64,000 nucleotides of DNA. Source: a bacterium. Its GTDB lineage: Bacteria > Actinomycetota > Acidimicrobiia > Spongiisociales > Spongiisociaceae. Every line of letters starts with the position of its first letter. Within the stretch, counting starts at the first letter, position 1. The position numbers and the translations under genes are program-made. The DNA lies in assembly GCA_028820935.1 (NCBI GenBank), contig JAPPHZ010000009.1, positions 62,001-126,000 on the forward strand. Direction: 5' to 3'. Shown here piece by piece: positions 24,116-32,212 of the stretch. The notes beneath the pieces were generated by a model. That model was not told where the DNA came from, ran no database searches, and saw only the letters and a program-made list of their open reading frames with translations.

Positions 24116-25900
24116 ATGGCCAAGCGCTTCCCCAGTCCGTTCGAGGCTGAGACCCCACCCGGCGCCGAAGGGTGGCAGGATCTGTACACATACTCCCTCC
24201 CGTTTTCCGAGGATCGGCGGGACTACGAGGAGGCCACCTTCTGGTTCCAGGACAGCATCCACTGGGCGGAGCCGCTCACACCCTGGGACGCCACCTGGTA
24301 CGAGTACGCGATCGCGGCGCTGTCCCAGTACAACACGCGTCACTACCTGATCCCGCCGGCCCTGGGAATCGACTACCGGGTACTGAACGGCTACACGTAC
24401 CTGACCCCGGTACCCGTCCTGGACGGCGCCGAGATCGAGGCCCGCGTACCGCAGTTCATGGAGCGGGCCGGGTTCTATTTCATGAACTGGGGCGACCTGT
24501 ACGACAAGTGGCTCGTCAAGATGAAAGACCTGATCGACGAGATGGAGAGTCTGAGCTTCTCGCCTCTTCCCGAGAAGGAGGACCTCGAGGTCATCACGGA
24601 AGGCCACGGAACCGGCTCCGGACTCACCATCCAGGAGGAGTACCGTCGCCTGCTGAACCTCGGTCTCAAGCTCTGGCACTACCACTTCGAGTTCCTGAAC
24701 CTGGGCTACGCGGCCTATCTTGACTACTTCGGATTCTGCAAGCAGGCCTTCCCCAACATCCCCGACCTGGCGATAGCCCGGATGGTCGCCGGGGTCGAGG
24801 TGGACCTGTTCCGGCCGGACGAGGAGCTCAAGACCCTCGCCGCCATCGTGGCGGACAACGGGTTGGAGGACCAACTGGCGGGCGGCTTGGACGCCCTCGA
24901 GGGCACGCCGTTCATGGACCACTGGAACTCCGTCAAGCACCCCTGGTTCAACTACTCGGCGGGCAACGGCTTCTACCACAGCGACAAGGTCTGGATCGAG
25001 CATCCGGAGATCCCGCTGGGCTTCGTGGCCGGGTACGTCGAGCGCCTCAAGGCGGGCGAGGACATCTCGAGGCCCATCGAGAGGATACGCGCCGAGCGCG
25101 ACCGGATCGTGGAGGAGTACACGGCGTTGCTGTCCTCGGACGAGGACCGCGAGGCCTTCCAGGGCAAGCTGGGCCTGGCCCGGGTGGTCTTCCCCTACGT
25201 CGAGAACCACAACTTCTACGTCGAGCACTGGAGCCACTCGGTGATGTTCCGCAAGATGAAGGAACTGGGCGACGTATTCGTCAAGGAAGGGTTCCTGGCC
25301 TCTCGGGACGACGTCTTCTACATGAAGCGGGACGAGGTCAACGAGGCCCTCTGGGACATGTACTCGGCCTGGGCGGTGGGCACCAGCCCACGCGGCCCGG
25401 TCTACTGGCCACGCGAAGTGGCCCGGCGCAGGGGCATCGTCGACGCCCTGCGGCAGTGGAGCCCGCCCCCGGCCCTGGGCGAGCCGCCGGAGGTGGTCAC
25501 CGAGCCGTTCACGATCATGCTCTGGGGCATCACCTCGGAGAGCATCGGCATGTGGCTGGGCGCCGGGGACGACGCCGACGGCGGCCTGCGCGGGTTCGCC
25601 GCATCTCCCGGAGTGGCGGAAGGCCCCGCCCGGGTCATCATGTCGGCCGACGACATCGGCCAGCTCCAGGAAGGCGAGATCCTGGTGGCGCCGATCACGG
25701 CGCCGAGCTGGGCGCCCGCCTTCGGCACGATCGGAGCGGCGGTCACCGACATCGGTGGGATGATGTCCCACGCCGCCATCGTGTGCCGGGAGTACGGCCT
25801 GCCGGCCGTCACCGGAACCGCCTTCGGCACCAGGGACATCGAGACCGGAACGATGCTGCGGGTCGACGGAAGCTCCGGCACGGTGACCGTCCTCGACTGA
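24116..25900 (+). CDS. PEP-synthase-like phosphohistidine half (aryl-phosphate synthase subunit)
   Basis: A 594-residue protein. The last 90 residues are the PEP-utilising mobile domain with the phosphohistidine at H552 in DIGGMMSHAAIVCREYG, followed by LPAVTGT. The usual Thr before Cys/Ser-His is Met here. The first 480 residues are helical, rich in Trp and Tyr (WFQDSIHW, WHYHFEFLNLGY, WFNYSAGNGFYHSD) and probably bind the phenolic acceptor. The C-terminal PEP/pyruvate TIM barrel of PEP synthase is absent, so this is not gluconeogenic. With the preceding gene it forms a complete ATP-to-acceptor phosphotransferase. AAAAGGAG precedes the ATG. Homology to CreI/PpsA-type subunits is judged from architecture, not a search. 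Confidence 0.83.
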   Translation: MAKRFPSPFEAETPPGAEGWQDLYTYSLPFSEDRRDYEEATFWFQDSIHWAEPLTPWDATWYEYAIAALSQYNTRHYLIPPALGIDYRVLNGYTYLTPVPVLDGAEIEARVPQFMERAGFYFMNWGDLYDKWLVKMKDLIDEMESLSFSPLPEKEDLEVITEGHGTGSGLTIQEEYRRLLNLGLKLWHYHFEFLNLGYAAYLDYFGFCKQAFPNIPDLAIARMVAGVEVDLFRPDEELKTLAAIVADNGLEDQLAGGLDALEGTPFMDHWNSVKHPWFNYSAGNGFYHSDKVWIEHPEIPLGFVAGYVERLKAGEDISRPIERIRAERDRIVEEYTALLSSDEDREAFQGKLGLARVVFPYVENHNFYVEHWSHSVMFRKMKELGDVFVKEGFLASRDDVFYMKRDEVNEALWDMYSAWAVGTSPRGPVYWPREVARRRGIVDALRQWSPPPALGEPPEVVTEPFTIMLWGITSESIGMWLGAGDDADGGLRGFAASPGVAEGPARVIMSADDIGQLQEGEILVAPITAPSWAPAFGTIGAAVTDIGGMMSHAAIVCREYGLPAVTGTAFGTRDIETGTMLRVDGSSGTVTVLD

Positions 25901-25940
25901 CAGCGGGCGGAGGCAGACGGATCAAAGGCGTACGCGGACA

Positions 25941-25985
25941 AGGAGGGTGCCGAAACCCAGCTGGATAGCCTTCCGGCACCCTCCT
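25941..25985 (+). promoter_or_regulatory. Strong intercistronic hairpin before the Rieske oxygenase
   Basis: AGGAGGGTGCCG (25941-25952) pairs perfectly with CGGCACCCTCCT (25974-25985), a 12-bp stem with a 21-nt loop, in the 105-bp gap between the phosphotransferase and the oxygenase. No T-tract follows; CAAAGGAG for the next gene begins 6 nt later. The 5' arm itself contains AGGAGG. It could be an attenuator, an RNA-processing or stability element, or a partial terminator that lowers oxygenase expression. Confidence 0.6.
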
Positions 25986-26005
25986 AGACACAAAGGAGAG
26001 AAGCA

Positions 26006-27316
26006 ATGCTTTCCAAGGAGCAGAACGAACGGCTCACCCGGGTCGGTCCGGGTACGCCTATGGGCGAGCTATTGCGCCGCTACTGGTATCCGGTCGCGTT
26101 CACGAGGGAACTCGACGAGTGGCCCATCCGCAAGGTGAGGTTGCTGGGCGAGGACTTCGCCCTGTGGAAGACGCCGCAGGGTGGCTACGCCATCGTCCAG
26201 GAGGCCTGCCCTCACCGGGCCGCCTCCCTGATCTACGGCGTGGTCGAGGAGGACGGCCTGCGGTGCGGCTACCACGGGTGGAAGTTCGACTGCTCCGGGA
26301 ACTGCATCGAGCAGCCGGCCGAGCCGGGCAAGTCCGCCTTCATGCGGCACGTCAAGGCCTTCGCCGGCAAGGCAGAGGCGCTGGGAGGGATGGTGTGGGC
26401 ATACATCGGCCCCGACCCGGCCCCGGTGCTGCCCCGGTTCGACGTGTTCGTGGATCCGGGTTTCGTCGACGTGGGCCACTCGATGCTGCCCTGCAACTGG
26501 CTCCAGATCATGGAGAACTCGGTCGATCCCCACCATGTCGAGTGGCTGCACGGTCGCTACTTCGAGTTCCTGGGCGCCCAGCAGGGCTTCGTGGCGCCCA
26601 AGTCCTTCCAAAAGAAGCACCTGAAGGTTGGCTTCGACGCCATGGAGTGGGGCATCCTGAAGCGCCGGGTCCTAGAGGGTCACACCGAGGAGGACGATGA
26701 CTGGGCGGTGGGCCATCCGCTGGTGTTCCCGCACTCGATGCGGGTGGGCGGCGCCGGCATCGATCAGATGCAGATCAGGGTGCCGATCGACGACACCACC
26801 ACCTGGGCGATGTTCTACTCGAACCACCACCCCGACGGCCTCGACACCTATCCGGAGCAGATCTACCCGGTCGACTACGAGTACAAGTGGCTCGACGACA
26901 AAGGTCGCCACATCGTCGACTACATCGAGGGCCAGGATGTGATGGCGTGGGTGAGCCAGGGCAAGATCGCCGACCGGACCTCCGAGCACATCGGCAAGTC
27001 CGATATCGGCGTCATCATGATCAGGCGCATGTTCAAGGCCCAGATGGCCCGCGTGGAGGCCGGGGAGGATCCCACGGTGGCCTTCACCAGGGTGCCCCAG
27101 GAACGGATCGAGCTTCCGTGCGAGAAGAAGAAGTTCGGCGCCGGGATCGACTTCGCCCTGGCCTGGCTGGACATGGGCTCCACCCGCTACTCGCCGGCCC
27201 TCGACACCCTGCGCAAGATCCATCTGGAAGCCGCCCGGGCCCGGGGTGAGATGCCGAGCTCGGACGAGTACGCGGTGAGGCAGCCTTTCGACGCAGGCGC
27301 GCCTCGGACCATGTGA
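26006..27316 (+). CDS. Rieske non-heme iron oxygenase, alpha subunit
   Basis: A 436-residue ring-hydroxylating or demethylating oxygenase of the VanA/phthalate 4,5-dioxygenase type (alpha-only, no beta subunit gene nearby). Rieske cluster ligands are C68/H70 (CPHR) and C87/H90 (CGYHGW). The mononuclear iron site is N171-SV-D174-PH-H177-VEWL-H182. The bridging Asp and catalytic-domain core follow, and the C-terminus is normal. AAAGGAG (25992-25998) sits 7 nt before the ATG. Electron donors could be the Rieske ferredoxin at 11590-11961 plus an unlinked reductase. Its position after a phenol-phosphorylating pair suggests it oxidises a phosphorylated aromatic; this is inference. Confidence 0.9.
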   Translation: MLSKEQNERLTRVGPGTPMGELLRRYWYPVAFTRELDEWPIRKVRLLGEDFALWKTPQGGYAIVQEACPHRAASLIYGVVEEDGLRCGYHGWKFDCSGNCIEQPAEPGKSAFMRHVKAFAGKAEALGGMVWAYIGPDPAPVLPRFDVFVDPGFVDVGHSMLPCNWLQIMENSVDPHHVEWLHGRYFEFLGAQQGFVAPKSFQKKHLKVGFDAMEWGILKRRVLEGHTEEDDDWAVGHPLVFPHSMRVGGAGIDQMQIRVPIDDTTTWAMFYSNHHPDGLDTYPEQIYPVDYEYKWLDDKGRHIVDYIEGQDVMAWVSQGKIADRTSEHIGKSDIGVIMIRRMFKAQMARVEAGEDPTVAFTRVPQERIELPCEKKKFGAGIDFALAWLDMGSTRYSPALDTLRKIHLEAARARGEMPSSDEYAVRQPFDAGAPRTM

Positions 27317-27320
27317 TGCG

Positions 27321-27557
27321 ATGACGGAGCAACGCGTCTCCGGCGCCCACTGGTGGGATCCCGACCGGATCTCCCACCTGGCGGACAGGCCCCGCCATTG
27401 CCCCAACTGCGGAGGTGCGGTGACGGGAGCGGAGGGCATCTCCGTCGAGTACTGGGAAGCCGATCGGAAGGTGTTCCACACCTGGTGCAACGCCTGCGGC
27501 TGGGCCGGCGACATAGTGAGAATCCAACGAATGGTCGGCCACGAGCCCGAGGACTGA
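27321..27557 (+). CDS. Small zinc-ribbon protein after the Rieske oxygenase
   Basis: A 78-residue protein with two CxxC pairs, HCPNCGG (residues 27-33) and WCNACGW, spaced like a zinc ribbon or rubredoxin-like knuckle. The rest is polar with several Trp (SGAHWWDPD, VEYWEAD, FHTWC). It starts 4 bp after the oxygenase stop, so it is cotranscribed. Possible roles are an accessory or assembly factor, or a small electron carrier for the oxygenase; no specific family is recognised. Confidence 0.75.
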   Translation: MTEQRVSGAHWWDPDRISHLADRPRHCPNCGGAVTGAEGISVEYWEADRKVFHTWCNACGWAGDIVRIQRMVGHEPED

Positions 27558-27586
27558 GACGCACCACTTGTCGCGCCGGTTCTGAG

Positions 27587-27600
27587 CGAGCAGCTGCTCG
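27587..27600. terminator. Palindrome between convergent genes
   Basis: CGAGCAGCTGCTCG is a perfect 14-bp palindrome in the 44-bp gap between the zinc-ribbon gene and the convergent acyltransferase gene, abutting the acyltransferase stop codon. A likely bidirectional terminator hairpin (5-bp stem, 4-nt loop) without a T-tract. Confidence 0.4.
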
Positions 27601-27601
27601 G

Positions 27602-28693
27602 CTAGTCCGCGGCCTTCGGGATGGCGGTTGCGGTCGGGCGTTTGGTGACGCGATACAGGGCTAGGAGGGGCCAGGTGGCGATGGCGGGGCCGATCAGCCA
27701 GATGGGTCGGGTCAGCCACCATTCGAGGGTGGGTTCGGCCGGCGGGACGTAGCCGAAGCCGAACAGGATGGCCACCACCACGGCCATGCCGGTGGAGTGG
27801 AACAGGTAGAGCGGCATGGCGTGCTCGTTGATCCAGCCCACCACCCGCTGGGCTAGGTCCCCCTTCTCCAGCCATGCGAGGACCTTGGGCCGGATGACCA
27901 GCACCAGCCCCACCTGCAGGAAGGTCAGCGCCACGATCGCCAGGGTCGGGGGTCCCATGTTGGAGAAGCGTTCACCGGGTACGCCCACGAGAGAACGCGG
28001 GTAGAAGCCCATGTTGGTGAGGGCCACCAGCGCGAACAGGCCGGCCCAGAACATCATCCAGCCGGTGCGGGCAGGAGCGGCCACCAGACGGTCGTAGAAG
28101 AAGCCGAGTTGGTGGGCAAGGCCCCAGATGACCAGGAAGTTGGCCCAGGCAGCCCAGCCCTGACCCTGGGTGAAGCGGAGCACATCCAATACCCCTGCCA
28201 AGCCGAGTAGCCAGACCGGTGCGATCTCGCCCCAGCGCCAGTGGGCCCGGATGGCGATCGGTGCGATGAGGACCATCACCACGTACACCACCAGGAACCA
28301 CAGCGGCGACAGCACCAGGATCACTGCTGACCAGATCCAGGCGGGATCCACGGTCACCTCCAGCACCCAGCCGATGATGACCCACACGGCCACCAGTCCC
28401 AGCGCCGGTGCCAGCAGCCGTCCCATCCGGCGCTTCAGGAACCGCCGGGAGGTCCCTCGGGTGTAGTTACGGAAGGACCGATGGTGCGTGTAACCGCCCA
28501 CGAAGAAGAACACGGGCATGACCTGCAGCACCCACGTCGCCACCCAGAGGCCGCGGGTGGACCCTATCGGATTCGACGGCGACACCGTCGAGGGCGAGAC
28601 CACGAGGATCGTGAACACCCAGTGCCAGATCACCACCACCACCAGCGATATCGACCGCAGAAGATCTACATACTGGTCCCGATACGCCGCCAT
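27602..28693 (-). CDS. Acyltransferase 3 family membrane protein
   Basis: A 363-residue integral membrane protein with about ten hydrophobic segments, of the acyltransferase_3/OafA type. It starts RDQYVDLLRSISLVVVVIWHWVF, where the conserved Arg and the catalytic-type His of the first helix are visible, and it keeps MPVFFFVGGYTHHRSF and WFLVVYVVMVLIAP. Such proteins O-acylate cell-surface sugars or lipids; no acceptor is suggested by neighbours. It is a single gene converging on the Rieske operon. The 180-bp stretch upstream (28694-28873) shows no gene. Confidence 0.8.
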   Translation of the reverse strand: MAAYRDQYVDLLRSISLVVVVIWHWVFTILVVSPSTVSPSNPIGSTRGLWVATWVLQVMPVFFFVGGYTHHRSFRNYTRGTSRRFLKRRMGRLLAPALGLVAVWVIIGWVLEVTVDPAWIWSAVILVLSPLWFLVVYVVMVLIAPIAIRAHWRWGEIAPVWLLGLAGVLDVLRFTQGQGWAAWANFLVIWGLAHQLGFFYDRLVAAPARTGWMMFWAGLFALVALTNMGFYPRSLVGVPGERFSNMGPPTLAIVALTFLQVGLVLVIRPKVLAWLEKGDLAQRVVGWINEHAMPLYLFHSTGMAVVVAILFGFGYVPPAEPTLEWWLTRPIWLIGPAIATWPLLALYRVTKRPTATAIPKAAD

Positions 28694-28873
28694 CCGCCCG
28701 GAATCCTACCCATTGGGCACTCGCCTGGTTGGCCCAGATCGTGGCAAGCCGGGTGTCGCAGCGGCACCCGGTTGGCGGGACACGGCCGCATGACCCGGAC
28801 ACGATGGATACAGTGAACGAAGCGGCTCGCACGAGCGGGAATCGGGATCCGCCGACAGCGAGTCCGATCCCCC

Positions 28874-29359
28874 TTGTCGGATCGTGAGCTACTGGTCCTC
28901 GAGTGGGAAGGATGGGCCACCACAGTGCGGTTAGCCGTCGGCTGGATCATTGCCGGCACCTTGCTCGCAGTCACCGTGTTGGGTGCGATATCTTCTCAAG
29001 ACACCCCGGAGACAGCGACCTGGATGGTGATCAGCGTTGCGGTCGCAGCCGGGCTGGGAGCGATGATCGTGTCGGCCGGATCGGTGCCGGCCCGTGGCAG
29101 GACGGGACTCCTGCTTGCGATCTTGCGAGCCATGTTGTCGGTCGCGGCGGGTGTGGTCACCCTCCTGAGCACGATGGTCGCCGGATGCAATGACTTGGGC
29201 GGGGTTCCCAGCTGGGAGCGCTGCCACACCTGGTTGGGCAACCCGACCGTCGACTGGCCGGGGGCGCCTTTGCTCGCGCTCGCGCTCGCTCTGGGCGTCG
29301 GCTATCTCGTCTGGTGGCTCTTCGGGAGGGTGTTCTCAAGCCGTGCGGACGAGCAATGA
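28874..29359 (+). CDS. Hypothetical membrane protein
   Basis: A 161-residue protein with four hydrophobic segments (approximately residues 16-38, 49-66, 77-103 and 130-150) and short polar ends; family not recognised. One loop has two cysteines (AGCNDLGGVPSWERCHTWLG), which could form a disulphide outside the cell. The start is uncertain: TTG at 28874 gives the full ORF but has no ribosome binding site, and GTG at 28925 would remove the charged N-terminal tail. It is separated by 91 bp from the aminotransferase downstream. Confidence 0.5.
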   Translation: MSDRELLVLEWEGWATTVRLAVGWIIAGTLLAVTVLGAISSQDTPETATWMVISVAVAAGLGAMIVSAGSVPARGRTGLLLAILRAMLSVAAGVVTLLSTMVAGCNDLGGVPSWERCHTWLGNPTVDWPGAPLLALALALGVGYLVWWLFGRVFSSRADEQ

Positions 29360-29450
29360 CCCCGCGAACGAGGCTCCCGTAACCGGCCCGACCGCCAGGG
29401 GTAGCATCACCGGCAGATCGGGTACCGGTACTGTCCGGGAGGTGCGACAG

Positions 29451-30779
29451 ATGCAGGGCGAGATGGTCAAACTGGGCTTCGAGCAGTCGCGGCGCCTTTT
29501 GGAGAGTTCCAGGAAGGTGATCCCCGGGGGGGTCAACAGCAACGTCCGGATGGGGGAACAGCCCCACCCCATCTTCTTCGAGTCGGCGGAGGGACCCTAC
29601 CTGTTCGATGCCGACGGGAACCGGCTGATCGACTACGTGATGGGCCAGGGCCCCATGCTCCTCGGGCACCGGCCCGATTTCGTCCTCGAAGCTGTCGAGC
29701 ACCAGCTGTCACGGGGCATCCTCTACGGCGGCCAGCACGAACTGGAGGTCGAGGTAGCGCGCCTCGTGACCCGGATGGTGCCCTCCGCCGAGATGGTGCG
29801 CTTCAACATGACCGGCACAGAGGCGGTCCAGGCCGCCGTCCGGATAGCCCGCGCCGCCACCGGCCGCAGCCTGGTGGTCAAGTTCGAGGGCCACTACCAC
29901 GGCTGGGCCGACAGCGTCCTCTTCAACGTGGGCAGCGGGTCAGAGCCCGCAGCGGAAGGCCCGGGGCTGGCGGCCGTGCCCGAGTCTGCCGGCATGGCAC
30001 CGGAGGCGGGCTCGTCCCTGATCGTCGTGCCCTGGAACGATGCGGGCGTGATCGAAGAGGTACTGGCATCGGTGGGCGATTCGGTGGCGGCGGTCATCAT
30101 GGAGCCGGTCATGGCCAACAGCGGGGTGGTTGAACCGGTCCCCGGCTACCTGGAGGCAGTGCGCGACCTGTGCAGCCTCCACGGGATCGTTCTCATTTTC
30201 GACGAGGTCATCACCGGTTTCCGGGCCGGCATGGGTGGCGCCCAGGGCCGATACGGCGTGACCCCTGACCTCACCACCATGGGCAAGGCCCTCGCCTCAG
30301 GCTTCCCGGTCGGCTGTGTGGCCGGCCGGCGGGAGATCATGGAGATCGTCAGCACCGGCGCCGTCACCCATGCCGGCACCTTCAACGCCTCTCCGATCAG
30401 CATGGCCGCCGCCCGGGCGGCTCTCGAACACCTGTACCTGGGCGGCAGCGAACTCTACGGCGCGCTGGAGGCGGAGGGCCTCCGCCTCATGCAGGGGCTC
30501 CGCGGGGTGATCGAGGACCGTGGCGCGCCGTGCCTGGTCCAGGGCCTGCCCACCATCTTCAACCTGATGTTCACCGGGATGGCCGGAGTGAGGGACCACC
30601 GCGAGGTCCTGATGACCGACAAGGCCCGGCGGGCGGCCTTCCTGTCGCACCTGGCCGCAGCCGGGGTACGGATCTCGGGGCTCGGCAACCTGTTCCTGTC
30701 CAGCACCCACACCGGGGACGTCATCGACAGCACCGTGGAGCGCTTCGACCAGGCCCTTCGCTCCTTCCTGTCGGGGTGA
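29451..30779 (+). CDS. Class III aminotransferase (glutamate-1-semialdehyde aminomutase-like)
   Basis: A 442-residue PLP enzyme of the HemL-like branch: KVIPGGVNSNVR near the N-terminus, GPYLFDADGNRLIDYVMGQGPMLLGH, FNMTGTEAVQAAVRIARAATG, KFEGHYHGW, LIFDEVITGFR (PLP Asp) and the Schiff-base lysine in TMGKALASGFPVG. HemL itself normally shows a different N-terminal set and a haem context; here the partner is a phosphotriesterase-like gene overlapping by 4 bp (GTGA). A catabolic beta- or gamma-amino acid or amino-ketone transaminase is therefore more likely. GGGAGG lies 8 nt before the ATG at 29451. The long frame upstream overlaps a membrane protein and is not used. Confidence 0.85.
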   Translation: MQGEMVKLGFEQSRRLLESSRKVIPGGVNSNVRMGEQPHPIFFESAEGPYLFDADGNRLIDYVMGQGPMLLGHRPDFVLEAVEHQLSRGILYGGQHELEVEVARLVTRMVPSAEMVRFNMTGTEAVQAAVRIARAATGRSLVVKFEGHYHGWADSVLFNVGSGSEPAAEGPGLAAVPESAGMAPEAGSSLIVVPWNDAGVIEEVLASVGDSVAAVIMEPVMANSGVVEPVPGYLEAVRDLCSLHGIVLIFDEVITGFRAGMGGAQGRYGVTPDLTTMGKALASGFPVGCVAGRREIMEIVSTGAVTHAGTFNASPISMAAARAALEHLYLGGSELYGALEAEGLRLMQGLRGVIEDRGAPCLVQGLPTIFNLMFTGMAGVRDHREVLMTDKARRAAFLSHLAAAGVRISGLGNLFLSSTHTGDVIDSTVERFDQALRSFLSG

Positions 30780-31861
30780 CACCCGCCCTAGGAAATCCGC
30801 CCCCGCTCGAGCAGGCCCGGGTGCGGACGGTGCTGGGGGAGATCCCCGCTGCCGAGCTCGGCACCACCCTGGTCCACGAGCACCTGCTGGTCGACATCCG
30901 TTGCAACTGGCGGCCGGACGACGACCCCGCCATCGCCTTCTGCCCGGTGACTCCGGAGCGCCTGGGCCGCGTCCGGGCCAGCCCGTTCGCATGCCGGGAC
31001 AACCTGGTGGTGGACGAGCCCCATGTCCTGGTAGAGGAACTCAAGCGCTACCGCGCTGCCGGAGGTCATACGATCGTGGACGCCACCCCGCCCGGCCTGG
31101 GCCGCGATGCTCGCGTCCTCGAATGGCTGGCGGCCGAGTCAGGTGTGAACATCGTGGCCGGATGCGGCTTCTACGTCGAGGCCACCCATCCGGCCGGCCT
31201 GCACCGCTGGCCGGTGGAGGATATCGCCGCGGAGATGATCCGGGACCTCACCGAGGGCATGGACGGTACCGCGATCAGGGCCGGTGTGATCGGCGAGTTG
31301 GGTGTCACCGGCTACCCGATGGAACCGGCCGAGCGCAAGGTGTTACAGGCCGCCGCTCTGGCCCAGCAGCAGGTGGGCTGCGCCATCATCGCCCACTCGG
31401 CCGCAGGGGCCGACTCACCCCTGGAGGTGATCGAGGTGCTGTCGGACGCCGGCGCCGACATGAGCAGGGTGGTCCAGAGCCACCTCGACGACCGGTTTCG
31501 CTCCGACCTCGACCGCTACCGGCAAGCCGTGAAGTGCGGTGCCGGCCTGGGCCTCGACACCTTCGGCCGGGAGCTCTACTACGCGATGCGCAAGACCTGG
31601 CTCCCGTCGGACGAGGACCGCATGGACGCCCTGGTCATGCTGATCGAATCAGGATTGACCGACCGTATCTTCCCCGGCCAGGACATCTGCTTCAAGCACG
31701 AACTGGCCGCCTACGGCGGTCACGGCTACGACCACTTCCTCCGCCACATCGTCCCTCGTCTCGAAGCCCGGGGTGTTTCCGACGCGGATCTGGACACGCT
31801 CCTACAGAAGAACCCCGCCCGCCTGCTGGCCGGACACTCCGGTGCGGGCCGCAGCGAGTAG
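30776..31861 (+). CDS. Phosphotriesterase-family amidohydrolase (PTE/Php-like)
   Basis: A 361-residue TIM-barrel metal hydrolase. The first metal motif is LVHEHLLVD (HxH). GVIGELGVTG takes the place where PTE proteins carry the bridging Lys or Glu, so a glutamate bridge is likely. Later come IIAHSAAG, VVQSHLDD and FPGQDICFKHEL with the catalytic Asp. Family members are mostly lactonases or amidases rather than phosphotriesterases. The start is GTG at 30776, overlapping the aminotransferase TGA; this coupling suggests the two act on the same compound, for instance a lactam or lactone of an amino acid. Confidence 0.84.
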   Translation: MTPALGNPPPLEQARVRTVLGEIPAAELGTTLVHEHLLVDIRCNWRPDDDPAIAFCPVTPERLGRVRASPFACRDNLVVDEPHVLVEELKRYRAAGGHTIVDATPPGLGRDARVLEWLAAESGVNIVAGCGFYVEATHPAGLHRWPVEDIAAEMIRDLTEGMDGTAIRAGVIGELGVTGYPMEPAERKVLQAAALAQQQVGCAIIAHSAAGADSPLEVIEVLSDAGADMSRVVQSHLDDRFRSDLDRYRQAVKCGAGLGLDTFGRELYYAMRKTWLPSDEDRMDALVMLIESGLTDRIFPGQDICFKHELAAYGGHGYDHFLRHIVPRLEARGVSDADLDTLLQKNPARLLAGHSGAGRSE

Positions 31862-31867
31862 TACAAT
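31862..31867 (+). promoter_or_regulatory. -10 box of a probable leaderless promoter
   Basis: TACAAT directly abuts the preceding stop codon and lies 7 nt (CCCGGGC) before the ATG at 31875. No Shine-Dalgarno is present. The -35 region is not recognisable. Confidence 0.5.
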
Positions 31868-31874
31868 CCCGGGC

Positions 31875-32183
31875 ATGAGCGATACCACCGACAAGGACAT
31901 TCTGAGCGTCGTGGCGTGGGTACGGGCCGAGCCCGGCGCCGAGGACACGGTTCGGGAGACGCTGGCGGGCTTCGTTGCCCCCACCCTCAAGGAAGAGGGT
32001 TGCGTCGACTACCAGCTGCACGGCGTCAACGACGATCCCGGCCTCTTCTATTTCGTCGAGTACTGGCGGAGCGAGGAAGACCTGGAACGTCACATCGCCT
32101 CGCCCCACATCCGCGACGGAAGCGCCGCGGTCACGCACCTGATCCTGGAGCACGGCGAGATGAGGATGACGCAGATCGCCTGA
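31875..32183 (+). CDS. ABM-domain protein (YgiN-like monooxygenase), copy 1
   Basis: A 102-residue antibiotic-biosynthesis-monooxygenase-fold protein. It has the ferredoxin-like pattern of the family: LSVVAWVRAEPGAEDTVRETL, EEGCVDYQLHGVNDDPGLFYFVEYW, SEEDLERHIASPHI and a C-terminal strand. Relatives are quinol monooxygenases or stress-linked dimeric proteins, usually cofactor-free. The ATG at 31875 is preferred because of the TACAAT 7 nt upstream. A second ABM protein lies at 33762-34043; substrates are unknown. Confidence 0.8.
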   Translation: MSDTTDKDILSVVAWVRAEPGAEDTVRETLAGFVAPTLKEEGCVDYQLHGVNDDPGLFYFVEYWRSEEDLERHIASPHIRDGSAAVTHLILEHGEMRMTQIA

Positions 32184-32212
32184 GCGACCCCGGCTTCGGC
32201 CGTGGGACTGGT

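Noticed and set aside
23996-25771. 591-codon open frame on the minus strand opposite the phosphotransferase genes
   Set aside because: It is a shadow of strong codon bias in the plus-strand genes, lacks any family motif, and crosses two real genes.
22936-25900. Broken PEP synthase gene (frameshifted into two)
   Set aside because: Both halves have their own ribosome binding sites and start codons, are separated by 73 bp, and the acceptor part is unlike PEP synthase; a natural split enzyme fits better.
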